A stretch of 64,000 nucleotides of DNA from JANQEU01 sp965601455 (GCA_965601455.1 OZ271831.1:3782001-3846000); one strand, 5' to 3'; positions 54,497 to 62,932 are shown, counted from the stretch's first letter. The notes: generated by a model from the sequence alone, not told the origin. Numbers and translations are program-made.

Positions 54497-56421
54497 ACCC
54501 ACGTAATTAAAGGTAGCTCAAGTGTAACAATTACACCGTCCCCGGTTTTACGGTTTTCTACTGAGACATCTCCTGTCTGTGATTTCCGCCTGAATAGTAT
54601 GGCTAATCGTTCCTGCGTTATCCGAATGGCTTTTGATCCTTGCTTGTATTCAATTTCATCCTGCAACCCTTGGCCGTCATCCATGATCTCGATGATCAGC
54701 CTGTTATGCTTATCAGAAAGTTGAACTTTGATGTTGCCCTCGTTTCTTCCCTTGAAACCGTGCTCGTACGCATTTTCCACAAAGGGTTGTAGCAGCATAG
54801 GAGGAAACTTTACGTTTGATGCGTCTTCCAGTTGATTTTGAATAACGTGGCTGATGTCTGGATAACGCATTTGTTGCACTTGAAAATACTTTTGCAAGGT
54901 TTCCAGTTCTTTTTCCAGTGTAATCCACTCCTGCGACGAGTAATCCAACACATCACGGGTGAGATCACTAAATAAGCTTAAATACTCTGCTGCCTGATAT
55001 TTATCTCCCTGAAATATGAAACTATGTATAGATGACAAAGCATTGAAAAGAAAATGGGGATTCATCTGTGATCGGAGTAACTGCTGTTCGATCTCTAACC
55101 TCTGTTCCGCTAGCTTCAGATTCCTTGACCGGTAATAGACATAGCCGGCTGCACTTGCTGCTAAAATCAAAATCAAAGCTGCTATCCAAAAAAGGTTTTG
55201 TCTTTCCAATTTCAGATTGTTGATGAGCTGTTCTTTTTCAAGGTTAGTAATCTGCTGTTCCTTTTTCTCGGCTTCGTATTTGGCTTTCATCTCTTCTATC
55301 GTACGCTGTCGACTTTCATTCATGATGCTATCCTCGAGCACCCGAAGCATTTTCAATGTCTCAATGGCCTCCTGATATTGGTTGTTGTTTTGTTGAACCT
55401 CCGCCAAAAGCTCCAGGTAGTAAAGCTGATCCTGTTTCAACCCATAACGTTGAGACATTTGCAGACCCTCAACCACGATTTCAATAACCCGCTTCGGCCT
55501 ATCCAATTGCAGATAGCAAAGAGCCAAAAGATAGCGACCTCTTACCTCAATAGTAGTTTGTTGATTAGATGCAGCCAACTCCAGGCAAGTCTCCAAATTC
55601 ATGATGGCATCCTGGTAACTATTCACATTATACTCCAGGCTTGCCAGGTTATAGAGAACAAATGGCAATCGCCTGTTTTCTCCAGTTTCGTCAGCTATCT
55701 CCGCGGCTTCTACCAGTAACTTCCTTGCAGAATCAATCTGATCGAGGTCAAGAAAGCTGGCGGCTAGGTTGGATCGGTCCAGTATTCTCAGATCATGATT
55801 TTTCATCTGATCTGCTAGTACAACAAGATCTTTTTCAATACTCAATGCACTACTGAAATCTTCCAGGGACGAATAGAGATTTGCCAGGTTTTGTAAAGCT
55901 CGATGCTTTCTGACAACGTTCTGTAAGTGATCCGCCAACTCTACCAGTGGCAAGCTAAAATTCATTGCAGAATCGTACTGGTTGATCCTTCGGTATGATA
56001 TGGCAATGTTATGAGAGATATCAAAAAGACTTAAGGAGTCGTCGAACCTCCGAAGCATAGTTTTACCAAGGTTAATGGCCTCCTGGTAACGACTGTTTTT
56101 TCTCAAGTAGGTAACCTGAAGCGAGTATATCCGCTGAATCCAAGGATCAGTTGGGGTGCTTACTAAAGAAGAAGCAAGAGAGTCGATTTTTCTAGAAGCA
56201 TCCTCTGGTTCAAGTAGATTCCAAGATCTTCCGAGAAAGTATAGCCAACGTGCATCTTCTATGGGGTTTTGATTGAGAATGCGTTGAATTGATTGAAAAT
56301 CATTCAGCTGATCGTAGTACTCCAGCGAATCAGCATGCTGACCCTTCCCCAACAAAGGAAACAGTATACCCAGAACGAGTAATAGTATACCTGATCTCTT
56401 CAATCGCATAGCGCAAATCAA
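54493..56421 (-). CDS. TPR-containing LytS/YehU-like sensor histidine kinase
   Basis: A 642-residue kinase. After a signal-like N-terminus (about 5-25) comes a long run of tetratricopeptide repeats (about 60-370), which faces the periplasm. One helix (about 409-430) follows, a short coiled coil, then the His_kinase domain. The phospho-accepting histidine is in MNPHFLFNALSSIHSF (His456), and the HATPase part carries PPMLLQPFVENAYEHGF and IEIMDDGQGLQ. A second in-frame ATG at 56409 is an equally good start. It is translationally coupled to the LytTR regulator, forming a complete two-component system. Confidence 0.92.
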   Translation of the reverse strand: MICAMRLKRSGILLLVLGILFPLLGKGQHADSLEYYDQLNDFQSIQRILNQNPIEDARWLYFLGRSWNLLEPEDASRKIDSLASSLVSTPTDPWIQRIYSLQVTYLRKNSRYQEAINLGKTMLRRFDDSLSLFDISHNIAISYRRINQYDSAMNFSLPLVELADHLQNVVRKHRALQNLANLYSSLEDFSSALSIEKDLVVLADQMKNHDLRILDRSNLAASFLDLDQIDSARKLLVEAAEIADETGENRRLPFVLYNLASLEYNVNSYQDAIMNLETCLELAASNQQTTIEVRGRYLLALCYLQLDRPKRVIEIVVEGLQMSQRYGLKQDQLYYLELLAEVQQNNNQYQEAIETLKMLRVLEDSIMNESRQRTIEEMKAKYEAEKKEQQITNLEKEQLINNLKLERQNLFWIAALILILAASAAGYVYYRSRNLKLAEQRLEIEQQLLRSQMNPHFLFNALSSIHSFIFQGDKYQAAEYLSLFSDLTRDVLDYSSQEWITLEKELETLQKYFQVQQMRYPDISHVIQNQLEDASNVKFPPMLLQPFVENAYEHGFKGRNEGNIKVQLSDKHNRLIIEIMDDGQGLQDEIEYKQGSKAIRITQERLAILFRRKSQTGDVSVENRKTGDGVIVTLELPLITWV

Positions 56422-56482
56422 TTCAGTTTCTAGTTAAAACAAAACATCCAGATTTTTGATCGAATAGAGTTTCTTTAAGTAC

Positions 56483-56504
56483 TTGACAAAGTCAACTACT
56501 TTTG
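56483..56504 (+). promoter_or_regulatory. promoter and operator-like palindrome of the acetyltransferase gene
   Basis: TTGACAAAGTCAA at 56483-56495 is a perfect palindrome (TTGAC-aaa-GTCAA). It is followed by TACTTTTG at 56497-56504, an exact match to the Bacteroidota -7 pattern TAnnTTTG. The palindrome is thus placed just upstream of the -7 box, where a bound repressor would block polymerase. The gene starts at 56534. Confidence 0.65.
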
Positions 56505-56533
56505 ATTTTGTTAAATACTAACAGAACCTACTC

Positions 56534-57007
56534 ATGAAGATACCGATCGATGAAATCACCATCCGATCTGAAAGAAAAAAGGGAGATATCGGATTTATCA
56601 CCGTCATGCATTGTCTTCATTACGATTACGGGTTAGAATTTGAAGTATATGTAGCAGAGCTCCTGGCAAACTTTTATGGATCGATGGACCCATCAAAAGA
56701 ACGGATTTGGCTGGCGGAGTATAAAAATCAAATCGTAGGCTCGATTGCTTTGAAGAACGCCAACAATCAGGCACAACTCAGGTATTTTTTGATCGATCCT
56801 GACTTTCGGGGAATGGGTTTGGGCAAACGGATGATGGATATGTTTATGCAGTTCCTGCAGGAGTGCAACTATCGTTCTTCCTTCCTACTCACTGAAGCAA
56901 CCCTCGATACAGCTATTCACCTATATGGAAGCTATGGTTATCGATATGTCTCCTCAAGTACGACGGATTTCGGACTGGAGGAAAGGCGCTATGAATTGGA
57001 GCTCTAG
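56534..57007 (+). CDS. GNAT-family N-acetyltransferase (acetyltransferase half of the MarR-GNAT family)
   Basis: A 157-residue acetyltransferase. The start region EITIRSERKKGDIGFITVMHCLHYDYGLEFEVYVAELLANFY matches the GNAT half of proteins that elsewhere are fused behind a MarR helix-turn-helix domain. The acetyl-CoA motif A is LRYFLIDPDFRGMGLG, with R-G-M-G-L-G at 92-97, and the late segment HLYGSYGYRYV completes the fold. No MarR domain is encoded here in frame. A palindrome and a -7 box precede the gene. The substrate is unknown. Confidence 0.87.
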   Translation: MKIPIDEITIRSERKKGDIGFITVMHCLHYDYGLEFEVYVAELLANFYGSMDPSKERIWLAEYKNQIVGSIALKNANNQAQLRYFLIDPDFRGMGLGKRMMDMFMQFLQECNYRSSFLLTEATLDTAIHLYGSYGYRYVSSSTTDFGLEERRYELEL

Positions 57008-57052
57008 AGTGTTTGATGAATCGGAAACAGTCCTAGACATATTGAGAAAACA

Positions 57053-58027
57053 TTAAATCTTCACCTTGGCAAAATCCTGAACGACCTCCGCGGCAGATTG
57101 AATAGCGGTAATATTACCAACTCCTTTACCCGCTTGCCAGAATTTAACTGAATCGTCAAACGCGGTTTTGCTATAATTTTTGACTCCGCGATTCAGCAAA
57201 TACATCCGGGCATACTTTTTCAACTTTGGCCGCCTTAACATGAAATTGATTATTGGGCCTGTTTTCAACCCACCCCTCATAATATCATCCGTCTTAATTA
57301 CCGAAGAATTATTACCCACGATTTTATTGGTCCAGACAATATCCTCCTCCTTCGCATCGACAATGGCTTGCTTATAGCTATCGGTGACTTTGCATTCGTG
57401 AGTAGCCAAAAACCTGGTCCCCATTTGGACGCCAGCATACCCCATCTCCAAAACTTTCTTATAGTCCTCAGTATCACCAACTCCACCCGCGCATATTAGC
57501 GGTATGTCAATGTCCCTTAATTCTTCAATAAACTGTTCCGCAGATTGAGCTCCGGTCTGACCACCAGCTCTCCAATTGATGCAGTTTAAACCATCCACGC
57601 CTGCATCGACCATGGCCAGCGCTATCTTCTTATTGGGAACATCATGATATACCCTAATACCATGCTCCTTTGCTCTTTTTACCACTTCATGCGGTTTACC
57701 CAGAGAAGTCAGAAAGAACTTTACATCCTCCTCGATCGCGATTTCCATCCACACTTTCATCTGCTCATGGTACTTCTTATTCGCACCTCCGAAAATGGTG
57801 AAATTGACTCCAAACGGCTTGTCGGTAAGTCTTTTGATTAATTGCAATCCTTCTCTGAAATCATGGCCGTATAGCCAGGTCATAGTAACCGGTTGAACCA
57901 CTCCGAAACCTCCGGCCTCTGAAACTGCGGCTACCAATTCCGGATTAGAACCCGGATACATAGGACCACAGACGACAGGAACCGTAGCTCCCGTATCTTT
58001 TAGAAATAAGTCAGTTTTTGTTGTCAT
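57053..58027 (-). CDS. nitronate monooxygenase-like FMN oxidoreductase
   Basis: A 324-residue TIM-barrel flavoprotein of the nitronate monooxygenase/2-nitropropane dioxygenase family. It shows VVCGPMYPGSNPELVAAVSEAGGFG at the N-terminus, GVNFTIFGG as part of the FMN site, ICAGGVGDTEDYKKVLEMGYAGVQMGTRFLAT in the phosphate-binding half, and TNKIVGNNSSVIKT late. In the usual A-G-G-H-x-G motif the catalytic histidine position reads AGGQTG here, so the protein may not oxidise nitronates by the standard route. It is cytoplasmic and monocistronic, converging with the acetyltransferase gene. Confidence 0.82.
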   Translation of the reverse strand: MTTKTDLFLKDTGATVPVVCGPMYPGSNPELVAAVSEAGGFGVVQPVTMTWLYGHDFREGLQLIKRLTDKPFGVNFTIFGGANKKYHEQMKVWMEIAIEEDVKFFLTSLGKPHEVVKRAKEHGIRVYHDVPNKKIALAMVDAGVDGLNCINWRAGGQTGAQSAEQFIEELRDIDIPLICAGGVGDTEDYKKVLEMGYAGVQMGTRFLATHECKVTDSYKQAIVDAKEEDIVWTNKIVGNNSSVIKTDDIMRGGLKTGPIINFMLRRPKLKKYARMYLLNRGVKNYSKTAFDDSVKFWQAGKGVGNITAIQSAAEVVQDFAKVKI

Positions 58028-58516
58028 AATACTCGTGCAGGTAAATTAGTCACAAGAATTCTTATGCCATGCTATTGACGATGTTTCACCCGCGATAGTC
58101 CTCGTTTATAACAGGTCTCTAGGACCGACGTCCAATAGTCCTAGTTCACAACGAGAACTGATTATTCGCTTGACTCCGATTGATTCCGGTCAAGCTCATC
58201 TTAGCTTACCAAAGCTACTTTGCCCTTCTCCTAATTCAATGCCTTAGTCTTTGAAATGAAATCATTTGATTAATTATTGATCAAAGAAATTATATCATTT
58301 GATACATAACGTAATTAATAAGCTTTTTGGTGTTGTTTATTGAGAAATGGAGTCTAAATTAGTTTGTATTAATTATAACTGTTTTACTTATAAACAATAT
58401 AATTATGATGATCAAATTAATTAGGAGGTAAATCTAGCAAACACATTGAGTTTGGTGTCGATTTCTCTTAAGAGTTGCACCAAGGAAAATGATATTTTAA
58501 ACAAACCAAAACAACC
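58028..58516. other. 489-base AT-rich gap with a mosaic hairpin element and short repeats
   Basis: No gene is seen. At 58095-58159 lies a compact block of direct and inverted repeats (see separate entry). A further hairpin GCTTGAC (58168-58174) and GTCAAGC (58189-58195) follows. ATCATTTGAT occurs twice (58261-58270 and 58294-58303) at a 33-base spacing in AT-rich DNA that probably holds the promoter of the lipoprotein gene at 58517. Confidence 0.5.
58095..58159. repeat. mosaic direct/inverted repeat element
   Basis: ATAGTCCTCGTTTATAAC (58095-58112 region) recurs as ATAGTCCTAGTTCACAAC 40 bases later (15 of 18 positions). The outer arms AGTCCTCGTT (58098-58107) and AACGAGAACT (58150-58159) pair at 9 of 10 positions, and an inner TAGGAC/GTCCTA pair (58120-58125 and 58139-58144) closes the structure. 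This looks like a small non-autonomous repeat (REP or MITE-like) or a structured RNA remnant. Confidence 0.5.
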
Positions 58517-59524
58517 ATGATGTCATTAAAAATCAGATCAATCTCTTTAATCATTTTGGCTTTCTTCTTTGTAAGCTCCTGTCAGGAGGATGCAATTGTG
58601 CCTGATTACACTGTGCTCCTTTCAGAGTCTATGGAATTCGATGACATATTTGAAATGATTGACTATGTAGAAAGTACAGAAGGTGAAGGGAGTCCTTCAA
58701 GTCGTATTGCTTCAAATATTAAATTTAAGTCCTACAATGAGGCCTATTTGGAAGCTTTACAGCAAATCATTGAAGCAAAGACAATCGAATCTCATGATGA
58801 GCTGCTTGCAAAGTTCAAAGGGTTAGTAATATTAGAAGATAGTATTTACAAGCCCATAGTGCGTAACTCTTTCTATGGCTCAATAATGAACCAAGATCGA
58901 ATTTATTTGTCCTCTGGAATGGCCTATAAGGTTATGGACAACGAATTCATTGTTGAAACTAAGAAGCAGAATGTCGGTGATTTAATGTCTCTGAATTCAA
59001 TAGAGAATCTGGATACTGAGAATTTCCGATTGATACAATATGGTGGAACAAGAAGTATTTCTGAATTAAATGGTGAAAGAGTCTCATCAAGTTGCTCTAA
59101 TTACATGGAAGCTCAATACACTAAGAACAAAAGTGGCTGCAAAAATGACAGAAGAGTTCTTGTTTCGGCTGATTTGTATCGGATTGTTTCGGGCAGCTAC
59201 ACCTCTATCTATTCTGAAGTTAAAGTTTGGGGGAGGAAAAAAACTGCAATATTTTGCAATTGGGTAGATTATTCGACCACGCTGAAACTTAGAAATGCAA
59301 CTCATACCGTGACTTACTATGTTGGAACCGCTCCGGTTACCCAATCCCGCTTTTTTTACGATTACCAAAGTGAGGTGGATGAGCCTTCTGCAATTGGAAG
59401 ATGGACGGTGCTACCTCCTACAACAGGTACTCCACTCATAATTGGTGAAAAATATGACTATGTACATTCTGAAGCTTCCTCACGGGGTGTTGGAGATAAC
59501 TGGGTGACCTTGCACTGCCCATAA
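58517..59524 (+). CDS. surface lipoprotein of unknown function
   Basis: A 335-residue lipoprotein (lipobox FFFVSSC, cysteine 22). The N-terminal third is helical (EFDDIFEMIDYVESTEGEG, FKSYNEAYLEALQQIIEAKT). The C-terminal half is beta-rich with cysteines in SSSCSNYMEAQYTKNKSGCK and later FCNWVDYS and a terminal HCP, which could pair as disulfides. No family is recognised. It is followed by a perfect terminator and then at once by a beta-barrel-like gene. The unusually large AT-rich upstream gap suggests its own regulated promoter. Confidence 0.65.
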   Translation: MMSLKIRSISLIILAFFFVSSCQEDAIVPDYTVLLSESMEFDDIFEMIDYVESTEGEGSPSSRIASNIKFKSYNEAYLEALQQIIEAKTIESHDELLAKFKGLVILEDSIYKPIVRNSFYGSIMNQDRIYLSSGMAYKVMDNEFIVETKKQNVGDLMSLNSIENLDTENFRLIQYGGTRSISELNGERVSSSCSNYMEAQYTKNKSGCKNDRRVLVSADLYRIVSGSYTSIYSEVKVWGRKKTAIFCNWVDYSTTLKLRNATHTVTYYVGTAPVTQSRFFYDYQSEVDEPSAIGRWTVLPPTTGTPLIIGEKYDYVHSEASSRGVGDNWVTLHCP

Positions 59525-59540
59525 TATTGTTTAGGGAGAT

Positions 59541-59570
59541 GCGTTTGCTCAGAAGAGCAAACGCTTTTTT
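59541..59570 (+). terminator. Rho-independent terminator abutting the next start codon
   Basis: A perfect 10-bp stem GCGTTTGCTC (59541-59550) and GAGCAAACGC (59555-59564), a 4-base loop and TTTTTT at 59565-59570. The ATG of the next gene is at 59573, two bases after the T run, so the hairpin occupies the place of a leader. Confidence 0.88.
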
Positions 59571-59572
59571 GT

Positions 59573-60226
59573 ATGTTCAAGTCGCTTACATGTATTTTCG
59601 TTTTAATCTGTTTTTTTCTGAACGCCGCACAATGTCAGAATAAATGGAGTTCAGAAAATCCAAAGTGGGGATACTCAGCAGTGCTCTCAGGCGGTATTTC
59701 AAGGTTCCACTTTTTCGATTATCCGCAAGTACCGGATTATAGAACTGTCGAAACAAGGGTTGAAATAAGAGCCATCAGGCACTTTAAAGTGTTTTCTATT
59801 GTGACGGGAATCGGCTATGGTGCCAAATTCAAGAGACCATCGTACTATGACAATAATACGATCACCGCTAAGTACATTGCAGTGAGCAGGAGAATTGATA
59901 ATGCAATGAGTTCGTCCAATCAATATACGGTGTTTCTTCCTTTATTGTTGAGAGCTAATTTACGTGCCAGTAGATTTGGAGTTGAAGGAGGTCTTGTTTT
60001 TAGGAATTGGACACAAATAGGTTTATCGCCAGTCATGAGAGAAGAAGTTGGTTTGGCTTTATCTTTTAAATCAAGGTTGACCAACAAAGTGTATCTGAAT
60101 ATTGATTTTTTTCGTGGATTAACACACAGCAATGTTATTCCAGCAGGACAGGTCACTATTAGTAGTAATCAAAATCCCAGTCGTGTTAATGAATATTTTC
60201 AATTTTCCATTGAGAAGAATTTTTGA
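59573..60226 (+). CDS. small outer-membrane beta-barrel-like protein
   Basis: A 217-residue exported protein with signal peptide MFKSLTCIFVLICFFLNAA. The mature part is a series of amphipathic strands: WGYSAVLSGGISRFHFF, VETRVEIRAIRHFKVFSIVTGIGYG, YTVFLPLLLRANLRASRFGVEGGLVFR and a C-terminal NEYFQFSIEKNF. Eight or more strands would fit a small outer-membrane barrel like other PorT/OmpW-type proteins. No enzyme motif is seen. The gene begins two bases after a perfect terminator, so its expression must depend on read-through or on a promoter inside the preceding gene. Confidence 0.6.
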   Translation: MFKSLTCIFVLICFFLNAAQCQNKWSSENPKWGYSAVLSGGISRFHFFDYPQVPDYRTVETRVEIRAIRHFKVFSIVTGIGYGAKFKRPSYYDNNTITAKYIAVSRRIDNAMSSSNQYTVFLPLLLRANLRASRFGVEGGLVFRNWTQIGLSPVMREEVGLALSFKSRLTNKVYLNIDFFRGLTHSNVIPAGQVTISSNQNPSRVNEYFQFSIEKNF

Positions 60227-60498
60227 CATATAGTGATCAAGTTTAGATGAGAACAAAGATCAGTTAGACGTAATTTAAGTCCTTCTCAGCCCTCTCCACC
60301 TCCCAATGGTAGTTCCCAAGCTGGGAGGGAGATCTTTGGAAAAACCGGATGGGACCTAATTCAAAAGCTCATAATATGACCCAATTGACACACTAGGTAC
60401 AACTTTGGTACAAATTTTTGGAGGTTGTTGATGGTATTTCACGAAATGGGAGATTCCCTCTAACAGGTATAAAGTACACTTCGAGGGTAGAAAGCAAT

Positions 60499-60531
60499 AA
60501 AAAAGCCTGATTTTCCATCAAAACCAGGCTT
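60499..60531 (-). terminator. Rho-independent terminator of the tRNA-Lys transcript
   Basis: On the minus strand AAGCCTGGTTTT pairs with AAAATCAGGCTT (one mismatched pair), followed by TTTTTTATTG. The stem is at 60503-60531, directly downstream of the tRNA. Confidence 0.8.
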
Positions 60532-60537
60532 CATTCG

Positions 60538-60610
60538 TGATTCGACTGGGGCTCGAACCCAGGACCCTCTCCTTAAAAGGGAGATGCTCTACCAGCTGAG
60601 CTATCGAATC
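60538..60610 (-). tRNA. tRNA-Lys (TTT anticodon)
   Basis: A 73-base tRNA on the minus strand. The acceptor arms GATTCGA and TCGAATC pair perfectly, with discriminator A and no encoded CCA. The D arm is GCTC-AGCTGGTA-GAGC. The anticodon arm is TCTCC-CTTTTAA-GGAGA, giving anticodon TTT. The T arm is CTGGG-TTCGAGC-CCCAG. A terminator follows at once. The plus-strand gene at 60705 starts 95 bases beyond the 5' end. Confidence 0.97.
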
Positions 60611-60704
60611 TAACCATTTAACAATTTTTATGCGGAGAATTGAATACCCTTCGCTAAAATTGAGGTGCAAAACTAGCGGTATCCGACACAATTTCAAAAA
60701 AGAA

Positions 60705-61400
60705 ATGAAGGTATTCTACTCACTATTATTTTCGGCCCTCATTTTCCCCTGTATTGCACAACCCATTTCCGAAGGAGATTCTCTTTTCTCTTCCGCACAA
60801 TATACCCAGGCGATTGAAATATACGAAAGCATTTACCAGGAAGGTAAGGCCTCCCCGGCCATGCTACTACGAATGGCGTTCATTGAAGAAGGACTGGATA
60901 ACTATGCTACCGCACTCTATTATCTAAATCAGTATTATCAATTGACGGCTAATCGTGAGGTGTTGGATAAAATGAGGGAAATTGCTGAAGACCAGGGACT
61001 GAGGGGCTACGAATATTCCGACTCAGAATTCTTTCGAAACATCATCCTAAGGTACAAAATGCTAATACTTTCGAGTTTATCAGGCATCGCTTTGGGTTTG
61101 CTGATTTATATCCTTTACCTACGTCAAAAGAAATCACTGTCAATACAACCGCTGATCTTACAGTTTGTAATTGTCTTACTCATTGTACTGGTGACCAATA
61201 ACTTTTTTACGGCCTCCAAAGCGATTATTAGTCAGAACCAGACTATCCTTATGAGTGGTCCTTCAGGTGGGTCCGAACCCATTGAAGTATTGGAGAGAGG
61301 ACACAAAGTTTCTATCATGGAAGTCGACGAGGTATGGGTAAAAATCACCTGGTCTGACATTGAGGGTTATGTTCGCAAGAATCGTTTGATGTCCATATAG
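60705..61400 (+). CDS. BatE-like membrane protein with TPR and bacterial SH3 domain
   Basis: A 231-residue protein from the ATG at 60705, which gives a signal peptide MKVFYSLLFSALIFPCIA; an earlier frame start at 60630 would overlap the tRNA promoter region and spoil the signal. Tetratricopeptide units follow (GDSLFSSAQYTQAIEIYESIYQE, AMLLRMAFIEEGLDNYATALYYLNQYY). Two helices lie at about 105-125 and 136-155, and a C-terminal SH3-like domain ends GHKVSIMEVDEVWVKITWSDIEGYV. The layout resembles BatE of the aerotolerance operon, though no Bat genes are adjacent. RlmD follows 16 bases later, so the two may be co-transcribed. Confidence 0.75.
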   Translation: MKVFYSLLFSALIFPCIAQPISEGDSLFSSAQYTQAIEIYESIYQEGKASPAMLLRMAFIEEGLDNYATALYYLNQYYQLTANREVLDKMREIAEDQGLRGYEYSDSEFFRNIILRYKMLILSSLSGIALGLLIYILYLRQKKSLSIQPLILQFVIVLLIVLVTNNFFTASKAIISQNQTILMSGPSGGSEPIEVLERGHKVSIMEVDEVWVKITWSDIEGYVRKNRLMSI

Positions 61401-61416
61401 CCCTACCTTTGTATTC

Positions 61417-62814
61417 ATGAAAAAAGGGGAAGTAATTGAGCAACTCACATTAGATTCCATTTCCTCCGATGGAAGAGCCGTGGGCCGTATTGAAGGTCGA
61501 GTGGTGTTTGTGAAAGGAGCCGTTCCGGGCGACGTAGCTAAAGTCAAGATCACTGGAAAGGAAAAGCGCTTCCTGGTTGGATATGCTGAGGAAATTCTGA
61601 CTCCTTCGGAGAACAGGATTGAACCGGTTTGTCAGCATTTTGGCACTTGCGGGGGATGTAAATGGCAGTCCTTAAGCTATGAAGCCCAACTCGAACAGAA
61701 AGCTTCTCATGTTAGAAGTAACCTGGAAAAAATCTCGGGAATGGATCTTCCGGAATTAGAACCCATTCTAGGAAGTGATGAGACTTACTTTTATCGAAAC
61801 AAGCTGGAGTTCACCTTCAGTAACAATAGGTGGCTTACCAGAGAAGAAATTGAATCGGGTGGAACATTCGAAAAGAATGCTCTGGGGTTTCATGTGCCTC
61901 GAATGTTTGATAAAATCCTCGAGATTGATACGTGCCATCTGCAAGAAGATCCATCAAATGAGATCAGAAACAAATTAAAGGAGTTTGCCTTACGGGAAAA
62001 GCTCACATTCTACGACATCCGAAATCATCACGGGCTGCTTCGAAATGTGATCATCCGAACCACCCGCCTGGGTGAAACCATGATCCTCATGCAGTTTGGG
62101 GAAAACAACAAAGAAGGGATCAATACGGTCATGCAATTTCTGGTTGATTCCTTTCCGAACGTTACGTCCTTCATGTACATCGTGAACACCAAGAAAAACG
62201 ACTCCTACCAGGATCTCCCTGTCCATCCGTTTTTTGGTGAAGATTTTATCAAGGAAAAACTAGGGGGCCTGACCTATCGAATCGGACCAAAGTCCTTCTT
62301 TCAAACTAATTCTAAGCAAGCTGAAAAACTATATGAAAAGGTGAGAGAGCTTGCGAATATTCAGTCGGGAGAAGTTATATACGATCTATACACCGGAACT
62401 GGCACTATTGCCAACTACATGGCAGATACCGCCGAGAAGGTAATCGGTATCGAGTATGTTGAAGACGCAGTAGTGGATGCACGAATGAATGCTCAGGAAA
62501 ATGGAATTACTAATACTGAGTTTCATGCCGGGGATATGAAAGACATTCTTTCAGATGATTTTATTGCCAGGAATGGAAAGCCGGATGTAATTATTACGGA
62601 TCCACCTCGAGCTGGTATGCACAAGGATGTTGTTGAAGTTATTCTGTCCGCCCAACCCAACCGAATAGTTTACGTCAGTTGTAACCCGGCGACCCAAGCC
62701 AGAGACCTGGAATTAATGAAGGATTCGTATGAGGTGCAAGTCATACAACCGGTAGATATGTTTCCACAAACCAGTCATGTGGAATGCGTGGCACTGTTGA
62801 AGTTGAGAAAATAA
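61417..62814 (+). CDS. rlmD: 23S rRNA (uracil(1939)-C(5))-methyltransferase RlmD
   Basis: A 465-residue class I SAM methyltransferase of the RumA/TrmA family. An N-terminal TRAM domain (about 1-60) is followed by a 4Fe-4S cluster motif with Cys72, Cys78, Cys81 and a fourth cysteine at 173 (CQHFGTCGGC, then DTCHLQ). The SAM-binding site is VIYDLYTGTGTIANYMAD. The DPPRAGMH motif and the catalytic cysteine in YVSCNPATQ lie late. It methylates U1939 of 23S rRNA in the RlmD subgroup; TrmA-like specificity is excluded by the TRAM and cluster. A housekeeping gene of normal length, downstream of the TPR-SH3 gene. Confidence 0.92.
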   Translation: MKKGEVIEQLTLDSISSDGRAVGRIEGRVVFVKGAVPGDVAKVKITGKEKRFLVGYAEEILTPSENRIEPVCQHFGTCGGCKWQSLSYEAQLEQKASHVRSNLEKISGMDLPELEPILGSDETYFYRNKLEFTFSNNRWLTREEIESGGTFEKNALGFHVPRMFDKILEIDTCHLQEDPSNEIRNKLKEFALREKLTFYDIRNHHGLLRNVIIRTTRLGETMILMQFGENNKEGINTVMQFLVDSFPNVTSFMYIVNTKKNDSYQDLPVHPFFGEDFIKEKLGGLTYRIGPKSFFQTNSKQAEKLYEKVRELANIQSGEVIYDLYTGTGTIANYMADTAEKVIGIEYVEDAVVDARMNAQENGITNTEFHAGDMKDILSDDFIARNGKPDVIITDPPRAGMHKDVVEVILSAQPNRIVYVSCNPATQARDLELMKDSYEVQVIQPVDMFPQTSHVECVALLKLRK

Positions 62815-62932
62815 TTCACCTGCGTAGCTCAGGACTAAAATACACACGGGCCCATAGATTGACTTTCAAGACAAATGGCAAACTTTATTGAATCCTGATT
62901 AACATTCTGTCGCTAATCCCTGTTAAGGAAAC

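Noticed and set aside
60299..60328. CCTCCCA and TGGGAGG inverted repeat downstream of the barrel gene at 59573
   Set aside because: Seven pairs with a 16-base loop and no T run; possible weak terminator for the plus strand but not supportable as a feature.
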